From positions 475,378 through 539,377 of the forward strand of contig NOWV01000038.1 in NCBI GenBank assembly GCA_003344405.1: a stretch of 64,000 nt of DNA, read 5' to 3'. Shown piece after piece: positions 53,026 to 64,000 of this stretch (positions are counted from its first letter, which is position 1; every line of letters starts with the position of its first letter). This stretch comes from Trichoplax sp. H2 (Eukaryota; Placozoa; Uniplacotomia; Trichoplacea). The notes beneath the pieces were generated by a model. It saw nothing but the letters and a program-made list of their open reading frames with translations, made no database searches and had not been told where the DNA came from. A program made the translations under genes and the position numbers.

Positions 53026-56000
53026 TTAGATTTTTCTAACAATCATATATATTTCTTGCTGGGCAGTATTAAGTGCATAATAAACATTGGTACCTTTAGG
53101 GATAGCAACTTCTACAGCAATAAGATAAGATAATTGAAAAAAGTTAGACTTCCTACTTTACTAACTGTCAATAATAATACTGCAATTTTTTAATTCATAT
53201 AAATTTATTACTGAAATATTGCAACTAGATAATAACCGTTCTAAATCAAACTTTCAATGCATATAGTGTAAAGTGTATAAAATCATACTACCAACGACAT
53301 TAGCAGCTGAAATTTACATTCGTTTAGAATATAATGGTAAAAACAGAATAATTATTTAGACGGTTTATCAAATATTAACCTTTCTTATCCATAGATTGCA
53401 GCAATTCATATGAATTAGGGTCTTCATCTTGAAAGCCATACTTAAATAAAACCTTTTGTATTACAGAATTTGTTCTCTCCTGGCTACTTATCTATTGCAT
53501 AGAATGTTTAAATAAGAAAATTTCTCTTTAATATGACGTAGGGTATTATTTAACGTATAAAGCTAGTTTAGCTCGAATATTAATAATACTCCAGTTACAT
53601 CGATAGTAGCTAATGATAAATATAACTTATTCGAAATTAATTTAATTTACTTACAACTATGCTTTTATAAACTTTCGTTATATTGGTGTAATTATGATTT
53701 TCAAAAATGACTTTCACCACATAGCATCCAAGAGGCGACGATAGAAATTTCATCGGGCCACTAGTTTGCTGAATTGATGTTGCAACTTTCATAAGGCTAC
53801 TAGACTGTTGAGGTGGAGATGCAAGTCTTGGATGGCCACCAGACTGTTGAGGTGAAGTTGCTAGTTTCATATGGCCACCGGTTTGTTGAGGTGAAGTTGC
53901 TAACTTAGTTTGCTGAACAATGACGGGTGACTGTGTGTTTGTTTTAATAGTACTTGTAGTTGCTGTCGTCGTTCCAGTCATTCCTTCACCACTTGAAGAT
54001 GATGTTAAAGAGCCAATTGAACTCTATATATTAAATAATAAATTAATACAAATTTAATGATACAACTCATTAATGATTTATAATTTCTATAGTATACAAT
54101 TCAAAAGCCAACCAAAAATTACTTACTCGTCTCGTTTCTTTATTCGGCGTTAGACTAATACTTTCGGTATCCAAACTATCTATACTCTCGCTTGGAATTA
54201 ACTCGACATCAACAGAATTATTGACTCCACCAAATAGATTCCTATAGTACGCGTACATAAAAAAGGAATAACATTATATATACACTAAATTCCCTGATGT
54301 AACTGTAGATATTTAGATAAGAAATCTAAAAATAGAATAATATTTATTATTTCGACGTACTTTACGGAATGAAGAACACCACTTTTTCTATCCTTCGTTT
54401 TTGGTGTTCCATCTTTTTCGATATCCGTTGATAAACAAAAACTATTATATCAATAAGCAAGCATAAATTAGTACCTAAACATTACGCCTGGTAATGATCA
54501 CAAATTGGATATCAACTTAACGATTTAATAATAAAGTCATATCTCCATATTGACATTTCTAACCTTTCATCTTCGGTTAATAGATCTAACGATCGTAACC
54601 ATCTCCTAAATTCTTTATCTGCAACTATCATATAATTTTTAGCGGTGGCTTGCAATAATTTTACTTTTGCAATCACTTCGAATTCCTATATACGAAAATA
54701 TTGACTACATTAATTTACCAAATTCGAGCGACGGTTCAACGGGTAAACAAGCCGACTATAAAATTCGACAATCCTATTTCGTTTTAACTTATTTTACTAA
54801 CCCTCCTTTTTTTCTCGAAATTTATCAACTTGTCCTATTTAATGGATAAATACATAGAATAAAAATTAAAATTTTTTCTAAAATGAATCATACGACGCAG
54901 TGTAAAAATTAGTGAATGATGGATTATAATAATATATGATTATCGTATACTGTATATAACAGCTTCTACCATCTGTATTCCCCAACATTTACTGAGCTCA
55001 TTAATTATCAGTTTCATTAAATTGATTTATAATTTCTTACAGTAATAATAGAATCTAGTTTAGTTATCACCACAACGTATAAAATCAATACATACTTCGG
55101 TCATATCTGCATTTGCAGTATCCAGCATAGTTAAGTCCGTAAGGAAAGTGCCTAAATAAGGAACTGTGCCTTGAGGGACCATCGGCTACACAAAAATAGT
55201 TATAGGATTTGTTCATTCATTTCTCGAATGATTCACTGATGTCATAGTAAGAGATAACAAATAAGCAGTAGAATGATGACTTACTAGCTCAGGTCTCGAT
55301 TTTCTTCTTCTTCTACGACTTAATCTTCTTAAACCAGATCCAGTTACTTCTGAAAATTTAGCAGTTCCTTCCTAATTAACAGAGACAAAGATATATTTGA
55401 CATGAGATGTTGTAAGATACGCAGGTTAATACTGATCTTTATTCTTATAGTCAATGAATACACAAGGTAAATAGACCATGCTCTGTATTAATAAACTTAC
55501 CTTCCATAAAACATCTCTACTTAGTTTTTGGTTATTTTCCTCCGAAAATAACATTAACAAGTCTTCAAAAATTTCAATTTTATCTCTATAAGTAAGTAAA
55601 TAAAATATAGATTTGGTTACATCTTCATACAATTAGTATTAAATATTTCTTCAGAAATGTAATCACATTTGTGATGATGTACAGTATATTGACAATGCAC
55701 ATACTTATTCACATTTTGCCATGATTTTTTTAGTCTATGAATTGGAGAAAAATGTAATCCAGTAATAATAGCTTTCGACGATGAAAAGTTTTTCAATATT
55801 CTACATTCCTATAACAAGGAGTACAAATCAATAAATTAAAATCCTAATCCTGAAATTTTTTATTGAAATCATTAATTATAATAACATTACACTCATTTAA
55901 CTGCATAATATATTATTTTAATGACTAACTTGTGCTATATCTATCCATTTTGATATAATTTTGCCTCGTAAATGCGGTGTACTACTATCGCCACCATAAT

Positions 56001-59000
56001 TCAGTATTGTTGTAACAACAGAAAATAAAACGCGATTAAATTGTTTGATTGTAGCCGTTACGCTACCGGTTAATTCATTTCCATCGTCTTTATTTCGTTT
56101 AGCCCAAATGCCACCCAAACACTGATGCGGGGTGACTTTTCTGAATAACTCCTGAAGTAAGTTAGGAATATCAAAGAAAAAATTGAATTATATCTGAAAT
56201 ATGTAACTAGTGGGCGGAAGAAAAGAAATACTAAGCTAAGTGAGTGGGTCGATATAGTTATTATAGCTTGCTATTGAGTTAAAACAATATAGTATAAATT
56301 ATTCAGTAACTTTTTTTTTAGTATGCGTAAACTATCATTTGTGGTTTGAACTCTAAAATTCATATATGTAATTTATTCGTATGAGAAACTAAAAGCTGAA
56401 GATGATATGTTATTATTATTATATCCAATGTATCGTTTTGATATGATATTTAACCATAAGGCATCACCACAATAGATTTTGAATTTAGGGTCGAAATCAA
56501 ACTGCAATGCTTACCGCATCTAAAAGGGTTAGCTGTTCAGCAAAATTAGCCGTAGGAATAGACAGAAAATCCAAAGATAGTGACGATGCAGAACCACAGT
56601 TACTAGAACAATCGCTTTCCGCTAATTGAATTTAAAATACATACAGAGAAATTAAATTATCTCATAGTCATTTCTCAATAAAGATATAAAGCCGTTCCTA
56701 ATCATGATATAATAATAATTTCTGCGTTTCTAAACAACTCTACTTAATAAATTTCAAATCATAACTTGATGGGATAAGTACCGATTAATTTATATTTCAC
56801 AGCACATATTATTTACCGTCGTCATCCTCATTAGTTGATGCGGTGCCTTGATGAGAAGACTGGAAGCTATGTTGGCATTCTACTAGTCGTTCAATTAATT
56901 TTTCATTTTTCATTACATTTCGTCCAAATTCTATTAATTTATTTAGTCGTGGATAATCTGGGTGTTGATCGAAATCAGCAGGATATTCTTCAATCCATGA
57001 ATATATAAAATTACGAAGACATCTAACAGAGAGAAAGTTAACTCAGTGAATAAAGAGTAAAAATAAGTATAATGTATAATTTATCTTTCTGAAAATGTTT
57101 AATAGATCTAAAACTAGTACAGGTTAAATTTCTTGGCAAATGGATATCTTTTTTACTTGCAAGATATTGTAGGTTGGGAAATGATTTACTCTTTTTAATT
57201 TGTTGGACATGGATTGATATACTATTGATTCATCACTTAACGATGATGCAATGTTATCCGGCTTAATATAAATTCGTTTTTGTAATCTCAAAACTACAGC
57301 CATTTTTAGCAGTCAACTACGATATATACACGCAATAAAAGTCACTGATTTTCATTATTTGATATCTTGATTAACTGCTCTACAAGTATGGAAAGTTTCG
57401 AGTTTGTCTTTAAGTAGTCCTTGAATCGATTTTACAAAGTATTAAAGCATAATATCACTGGTAAGTAAAGATAAAAGAAATGATGAACGTAAGAAAAAAA
57501 TCAAATCAAATCAGGAAGAAATAAACTGAAAGAAATTGTATGACCAGAAATTGAATTCTCTTTAAAATTATCAACAGCAATAACAATAGATCAATTTATC
57601 GAATAAAATACTATCATCAATTGTTTAGAATGGATTCTAGCGCAAATTGATATGCCAATTGCAATATAGAGTGAAATTATTAACGGTAAATAAAAATTAC
57701 CGGAATATTTTGTAGATAAATAAAAATACAATAACAGGATCTATCTAGCGATAACATTAATAATTATGAGGTGATATTAATTTAACTAGTCAAAATTAGA
57801 ATAGCAAGAAGGGAGATATAAAATCAACTATACCCGAAAGGATAGATTAAGTCAAACGCCTCTGTGTTGATGAGTTAAATCGCGACAAATATTGTTAGAA
57901 TATATATACTGCAATACGCTAGTGATGACGGGTTTACTTTCTGGGAAGGATAGAATTAACCAAAACAACCAAATGATGTTTTGTAGTAGATAAACAGGTA
58001 AATTAAAGTATGAAAAGCCTACAGTTTGTTTGATCTAGTCAAGATAGAATTACCGGTAATTAAAGCGACAGATGCTGTTAATATAGTAAATGAACAAGTA
58101 AATTAAAGCGCAAAAATGCAGAGCGTTAATTTTATCGAGAAAGAACAGAACAAAATACAAGGATAGATACTGTTTACATCGCGGATAAATAAAAATAGAT
58201 TGGAGAACGAAAGTGCCTATAATAAATTTCATAAGGGAAAATTCCTTAATAGTAACGATGGATAATGTTTACTTTACAGATAAGCAATTAGCTTAAGATT
58301 TAAACTACGTAGTTCTGAATTAATGATCGATGATATTTATATCTAGATCAACAAGTAAACTGATACGAGAAGACGCAGCATAGTCATAACTTTTATTGAT
58401 ATATTTATACGTATCTTCAGTTACAGTATCAAGGGTGATAAAATGGAGCACGACAAGGCAGGATACGCTACGGGTAGAATATATCTAGTATATTATCGTC
58501 TAATAGGCTTTTTACGTCCTATTCATCACATTGAGCGTTAGTTTATGTAGATCGATCGGAACTCAGTGAAAATAAAATTGATTTCTTCATTAAATTAAAA
58601 TCGAACACTACGCTTTAAATAATTATTAATCCCTGTCAAGAACCTCCATATTAATAGCTGCGTATAGAAATGGCTATCGTTATGTTTGCTGATGAAATAC
58701 TGTTCATTAAGATCTTTACATTTAAATAATTTATCGATATTACTTCCACATTAACTTTGTAAAAAGAGTGTTTGAGTAACCGGAATTCAATTTAATTAGC
58801 AACGTAAATTGTAAATCTACTACCGTCATCTGATTAATACAATAATTTGCTTTGCAATTAAATGCTGAGATTGAACTCCTCGTGGAGGGCAACGTGTGCA
58901 TCAAATATTTTCCCAGAAATTTGCACGTTGACATTAGCACTACTATCTACTACTTAATACTCTTAAAAGGATTGATACATTAGTATTGACTACAATTCAA

Positions 59001-62000
59001 CATATGAAGGAACATATTTCTCTCATCAATTGAATTTAAAAAAATTACCATACTTTACGGGTAAAACTAATTCTCTCATTGCTGCTTAAAAAAAGACTTA
59101 CTTTTGTGTCGCTTCTGCATACTCTTTAGCGGTTTCATCTTCGTCAGGATCGTTATGATCATCATCTACGTCATTTAATTGTCGATATCTGATAGGTAAA
59201 ATAATAAGAAATAATTATACGTTATGCTTACTAAACTGCAACAACCCTACACAGTATGATGGCCTATAATGAAGTGGATACTAGATACAACACTATGTTG
59301 GCTGTGTAAGTAGTGAAAAATTGTATAGCATCCAACTGTTTACATAGTGAGTTAACAACTATTCAAAGGTGGAGAATGATAAATTTATGGAAACCAAACT
59401 ACGTCGTTCATAACTATAGTCAGTAATACGTAACACAAAGTTAGTCCTACTTATGCAACTATTTTACTCTATTTTATTCTTGAATTCCAGTAGCAACATG
59501 ATACAAAACATTAACTTTTAAAAAGAAATCCTCTTAAAATTGCACTATGATGACATGGAAATGCCATGTCATAATGTTTTTTTTTAATGACTATCAAAGA
59601 GGGCGGAAATGAATATTAATGACTAGTATAGAGTTGACGTACCGCATTAAAATTAAATCAAGTAATTCTTCAGGAGTGGTAAATGTTTTATAAGTACAAA
59701 GTAAAATGTTGGCAAAACTTGGATCATTTTCTTGTTGTTTTGGATTAATATAATGAACAGCCTTCTTCACCGTGCCAGCTTTGATGTATAGGACTTTACA
59801 TGTATGCCATTGCATATGAGAAACACCACTGGCATCAGCATCGATTGCTTGCTTTAAATCTTTAGCCAATGCGCTGTAATGGATGCGTTTTAAATAAACG
59901 TCGTATAGAGCTCCCGACTCTTTTTCTTCTCCGAAATATTTCAAGTTCTGTTAAAAATATCAAATTAAGCAAATATAAATATGAAAATAATTGTTGAGGA
60001 GAAATCTTGACGGCATCGAAAGTACTTCTCGATCTACGTACAATAGTCTATCTGAGTATTGAAATTGTTAAAATAAGCTGATCTTGACTTCTCTAAATGC
60101 TATACTAATGGTAGCAATTAAAATAATGTACTGTACAACATTTGAGATGTCGTAATTTATTTCGCAATTTATTATAACAGGAAGCTAGAGATATTTCTAC
60201 CGACTGGTATAGTATAAAGTCCATGAAAAGAAATAACGATTGCAATCCATGATGGTGTTTACAAAAGTTAAGCCCTACATTGTCCACACGTCCATCGTAT
60301 GTGTTTATTTTGGGACCGTAAATTACTGTCTATTGCATACGTTTTTCTATCGGCGCTAACCGATAAGAAACAAGTAATTTTAAAATGTTTGACTAATTTG
60401 ATGGTCAAAAAATTGGATATACAGTACAGTAGAATGATTAATTAATTATAAATAGAGTAGCAATGGATATTTACGCTACAAGATTATCCTGATTTTTTTA
60501 ATGGATATTCTCTACAAGAATATTGCACGAATGCCTCCGCTATTCAGTTATGACTAGAAGAAATTTTTGTAAACTTTGACCCTATGGTAATCAATAACAG
60601 TAGTTGATTTCAAATTTTTTCTTCTTCGCTACTGCACCTGGTACTGATCATTAATTAAAATGAAAAATGCTAATTTGAAAGAAGAAACGTTAACCTCTTG
60701 CCATAAGAAAATACCGATAAAAACTGATACCTCCACTCACAAATTATTCTCTTGATAAGTAATCCCATTAGAATATGGCAATTTTACAAGCAAGAATACT
60801 ACTTTTTAATTTTGATATTGATAACTTACCGGAGAACTACTGAATCGATCATTTCGAGCATTTGTCCCATTCATGGTTAAGCGATTACGACGGCTTAATG
60901 GTGGATTAGAAATGGTAGCATGTCGTTGTCTGTAATAACATGGATCGACCAAAATGGATTAATCAAAGATTAATTAAACAAGATCGTCTAACATGTCTAC
61001 ACTTGAAAAATGAAAAGTTGTTGACTGCCGTTGGAGCACTAATTGAAATAAATCAGCGATTCATCAATGAAATTGACAGAAGATTATCCACTCGTATAGT
61101 ATAGATTGTACACTGGCAGATGCAATGATCAGATGATATCAAAACATTGCAAGACAAGTAGTGTTTGATTAGCATTTAAAGTCTATTAGAAGGTATTAAT
61201 TGATGCTCTTTAATTGACACTGTGGGTCAATTTACAAAGTATAAGACTATGTAATAAGCAGTTGAAAAAGGGAAAATTCTCGTTAGCATAGACCACTAGG
61301 AGAATCGTTTCAACATCTTCCGTTGGCCCCGATCAACACCAAATAACAACAACCCCCCCAAAAATAGATGGAAAAAAAACCGCGTAGAGATCAACTGATC
61401 GTTGGCTTTTACCATCTCATCGACAGAAGCGTCGATGGTACCATGACTGAAATTCGATTCAAGACTGCATCTCCTATTCAAGTATAGTGTCATGATTATC
61501 GTCTACAAGTAAAATGAGATCTACCCTTGTCACAAGTATTGTATAATCTATCGAGCGAAATTAGATAAGAAACAAAACAACTTCCCCCCCCCCAAAAAAA
61601 TGGCTACTGTGGTAGAAATGCCTCTACTGAATACGTTGATTCTGTAGAAAGACTGTAAGTTGAAGAGAAAGAAAATCCAACTATCCTATCCTCCATCATC
61701 TATTTACAACATACCATGGAAAATATTACCACAAGAGGGAATAGCAATGGACGAAGAAATGGTCTTGTCTGCAAAAGTTGAATTTCCAAAAGCTCGGCGA
61801 GAATATCAGGCAATACGTTTAACGAACAGTCAACGCTCGCATGGACTGTGGCTGGGGTAAAAGAATAGAACAAAATAAACAAGATGTGATTGGTATAATT
61901 GCCTATGGGAGCGGCTTTCACCTTAGTAACAGAGGTTACGGGCGAATTTTTACCTTTAGCACCACCCCGTCGCGGACGATGATGGACGACTACAGTGGAT

Positions 62001-63659
62001 AGGCTGCCATCCACTAGGCAATGCTACATTCTACTCAAGGTGGAATGGACACAAATGGTCGTATGATGGTGAGAATTTCCACCTGGGTAGCTCATGGCGA
62101 CCAATGTACAGTACAAGAATTACAATGACTATTTTTAGACTGGCTAGGCTTTGTCCACTTTTTCTACTAAAGTGCTTGAATGGAATTGTTGTAAAACCCA
62201 CTATGGCGACCATTGAATTTCGGACTATGGTAGCGAGTGGCGACTAACAAATTAGAATGCAGCCGACAAGCAGTTATAGACTGTTTTGTCTACCACGCAC
62301 AATACACGTAGTTATGGTGTATATTGTTGTGATGGACGATAGGATAACTGCGGTCATGGTAGAAGTAGAGTATATCAATGGATGGACAAGCTGCATCAAG
62401 AACAACAGTTGCTTTATTTGATGTTGTTGTTGTTGTCAAGTTCCTCGCTCAACGTCTTGTCATAGCATCATTTCCTTGATAGAGATATCTCCTTTCGCTT
62501 TTTGAATTTGGTAGCCAACCAAAGCATGCAATGCTACAGGCCACTACACCATGTTCAACCGTATGCTAATTTCATAAATTGGAATTCATGAAATATAGTC
62601 AAAATACACCTGTCATTTTCATCTTGCCATGATTAGGAATACAGTACTGTAGTCGATGCTATCACTATCTCCAATGCAATCTCCATATTTACCAATAAAT
62701 GCCCAAGATATACACGAGATCGAGTCCGATCAGATCAGAAAGATGCACGTTTTACGATCATGTCCGGTCTCACCAATCTGTAAATACACTTGTCACATGA
62801 TCGCCTTCAACTTAATTAGTTCATTGCATTAATTAATTCAACATTTATGAATCGAAAATCAACTAAGAAATAAGACGCAAGACTTTTTATCCATTCAATC
62901 ACTGCATTGCTCCAGCCACTGACATGTTGCATGGATATTGTAACTCCGCCAAAAGAAACTAAAAACAATCTCAACTGTTGGATCCATGCTTACTTGTCTT
63001 AAATGAGACTTTGTCGTCTTACTCAGCGTCCGCAATATCATCCAGTACAGTACAGTATACTGTACAGCGGACAGCTCATTTGAATGACCATTGTAACGGA
63101 GAGTAGACACTGTGTTCGCTTGCAGACATAGGACGCAGTTGAAAGAACCAGTACTACGCATGTGTACATGACGGCCTTGTCATATCGGTGTCTACATTCT
63201 ACAGTACAGTATGCTGTAACAATAGACAGGACGTATACAGTACATTATATGACATAGATGACTTCCAGTATGCATCAATACAGCTAATTCTACATTTACT
63301 ACAGTAGTCCCGATAGAATCGATACAATAGACAGGACGTACACGCCTACACGGTACAGTATACTGTACAGTACTGTACAGTATATACTGTAGATGACTTA
63401 CAGTACTGTATACTGTACAGTACTGTACACTGTACATCAATACAGCTAACAAGCCTAACATACTGTACTGTACAGTACAGTGTACTGTACCCTAATTCTA
63501 GATTTACAAGCTACAACATTTGTCCCGGTAGAATCGATACAGATACGCGTTTAAAGTATCATGTGAAATTCTCCATAGTACACCACTAATAAAGGATCAA
63601 GGATTCAATAAGCAGACAACTTACCGCGATCTCTTGTGAAGCACTCCTGTAAATACCAT
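53026..63659 (-). CDS. RALGDS: Ral guanine nucleotide exchange factor (RalGDS/RGL family)
   Basis: Ras effector that loads GTP on Ral GTPases at membranes. Exons (minus): 63659-63625, 60929-60830, 59947-59643, 59188-59102, 57022-56817, 56621-56515, 56151-55930, 55808-55705, 55585-55501, 55371-55285, 55185-55096, 54685-54564, 54441-54361, 54241-54127, 54023-53655, 53491-53380, 53111-53026. All join in phase to exactly 770 residues. The REM domain ([40 protein letters not shown]) spans 59947-56817. The RasGEF domain spans 56621-54564: [82 protein letters not shown] and [11 protein letters not shown]. An S/T-rich linker carries a 13-residue tandem repeat. The RA domain (53655-53026) has YVVKVIF, YKSIVISSQE and GTNVYYALN. 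About 15 residues found in human between LDTA and EFEVIA are absent. Which paralogue (RALGDS, RGL1-3) cannot be told; it may predate their split. Confidence 0.96.
53740..53910 (-). repeat. Coding 39-bp tandem repeat (13-residue units) in RalGDS linker
   Basis: Within the exon 54023-53655 the protein shows four imperfect units of 13 residues: [52 protein letters not shown]. The DNA repeats the block CACCAGACTGTTGAGGTG (plus strand) with substitutions. The unit is a multiple of three, so the frame is kept. It lies in the unstructured linker just before the RA domain. Confidence 0.88.
57023..59101. other. RalGDS-type gene, 2.1-kb intron
   Basis: An AT-rich intron between REM exons at 59102 and 57022. 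It contains a 59-codon ATG frame on the minus strand (57303-57124) that does not fit the flanking phases as a cassette exon. Nothing else was recognised. Confidence 0.5.
60930..63624. other. RalGDS-type gene intron 1 with repeats
   Basis: A 2.7-kb first intron, defined by the phase-matched join of exon 1 (ending 63625) and exon 2 (starting 60929). It holds C8-C10 runs near 61355 and 61586, and GTAC palindromes at 63040-63065 and 63355-63490. A tandem duplication lies at 63219-63541. The open frames at 61660-62014 and 62895-63461 cross low-complexity or repeat sequence and are not convincing genes. Confidence 0.6.
63219..63541. repeat. Tandem duplication with palindrome-expanded second copy
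   Basis: Copy 1 (63219-63325) and copy 2 (63326-63541) share CAATAGACAGGACGTA, ATGACTT.CAGTA, CATCAATACAGCTAA, CTAATTCTA and GTAGAATCGATAC in the same order. Copy 2 is twice as long because GTAC palindromic tracts sit between these shared blocks. Confidence 0.8.
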
Positions 63660-64000
63660 AATTCTGTGGAAAATTTGGAAAAGAAGAGGAAAATCTCTCT
63701 TTGCTGCTAATCAAGTTATAAATTAATTTTGCTATAGAGCAACACCAATGAATGACATAAAACCGATATGTTTTCTACAACGAGATTCTACATCCAACCC
63801 AGTACACTGCGATATTGGTCACATTGGTTCCATCTGCTATCAGCTCATCCAAATTATGATCCAATCTTGCATTCTCCGTAGTCTATCAATACAATATCAT
63901 ATCAAGACCAAACAATACAGTACAATGTAGACTAGTTCCAATAACATTTCAATTTTTCATTCCATCTACCAGTCACAACATCAATCGAGTAACAGTCATA
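63660..64000. other. Upstream flank of the RalGDS-type gene
   Basis: This short stretch precedes the ATG at 63659 and presumably holds the 5' UTR and promoter. No TATA box or other named element could be supported. The open frame at 63748-63930 has no motif. Confidence 0.5.

Noticed and set aside
57124-57303. Minus-strand ATG frame of 59 codons in the RalGDS-type gene intron
   Set aside because: It looks protein-like, but its possible splice sites do not match the phase of either flanking exon, and no family motif is visible.

Overview
The window is animal nuclear DNA: AT-rich, with short introns (mostly 60-400 nt) bounded by GT..AG, and eight spliced protein-coding genes that align with human proteins over most of their length. 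A T-box gene beside NUP214, SUCO, FKBP15 and a RalGDS-type exchange factor points to a metazoan. Compact genes, many vertebrate-like exons, short 3' ends and abundant GTAC palindromes fit an early-branching lineage, and I favour a placozoan such as Trichoplax. That last step is inference; no organism-specific marker was seen.

Layout of the first half, all on the + strand: RPS5 (1952-3238), FLOT1 (4404-9162), a divergent T-box factor (11419-13246) and NUP214 (16350-26226). SUCO (34738-27649, minus) converges on NUP214. FKBP15 (45302-37652, minus) follows in the same direction as SUCO. PRDX6 (47687-51209, plus) diverges from FKBP15 and converges on a RalGDS/RGL-family gene (63659-53026, minus). 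Coordinates are CDS limits worked out by hand by matching open frames, splice dinucleotides and phase. Almost every junction is phase-consistent. Three are not resolved: the first propeller blade of NUP214, one SUCO junction and one FKBP15 junction.

The genes are unrelated housekeeping and signalling genes, not an operon or pathway: ribosome (RPS5), membrane microdomains (FLOT1), transcription (T-box), nuclear pore (NUP214), ER/nuclear-envelope SUN-like protein (SUCO), endosome/actin (FKBP15), peroxide detoxification (PRDX6) and Ral GTPase activation (RalGDS/RGL).

The DNA between genes and in the long introns is dominated by three things. First, short tracts built from TACTGTAC/GTACAGTA, which make perfect palindromes. 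Second, local tandem duplications of about 160-300 bp. Third, a 20-bp satellite at about 15.0 and 15.8 kb, lying inside a 664-744 bp segment that is repeated on both sides of a 20-N assembly gap. I found no convincing tRNA, rRNA, snoRNA, CRISPR, viral or intact transposon feature. The most useful protein-level observations are a PRDX6 without the lipase serine motif, an FKBP15 that keeps a canonical FKBP pocket, a flotillin lacking the main palmitoylation cysteine position, and a shortened RasGEF catalytic domain.
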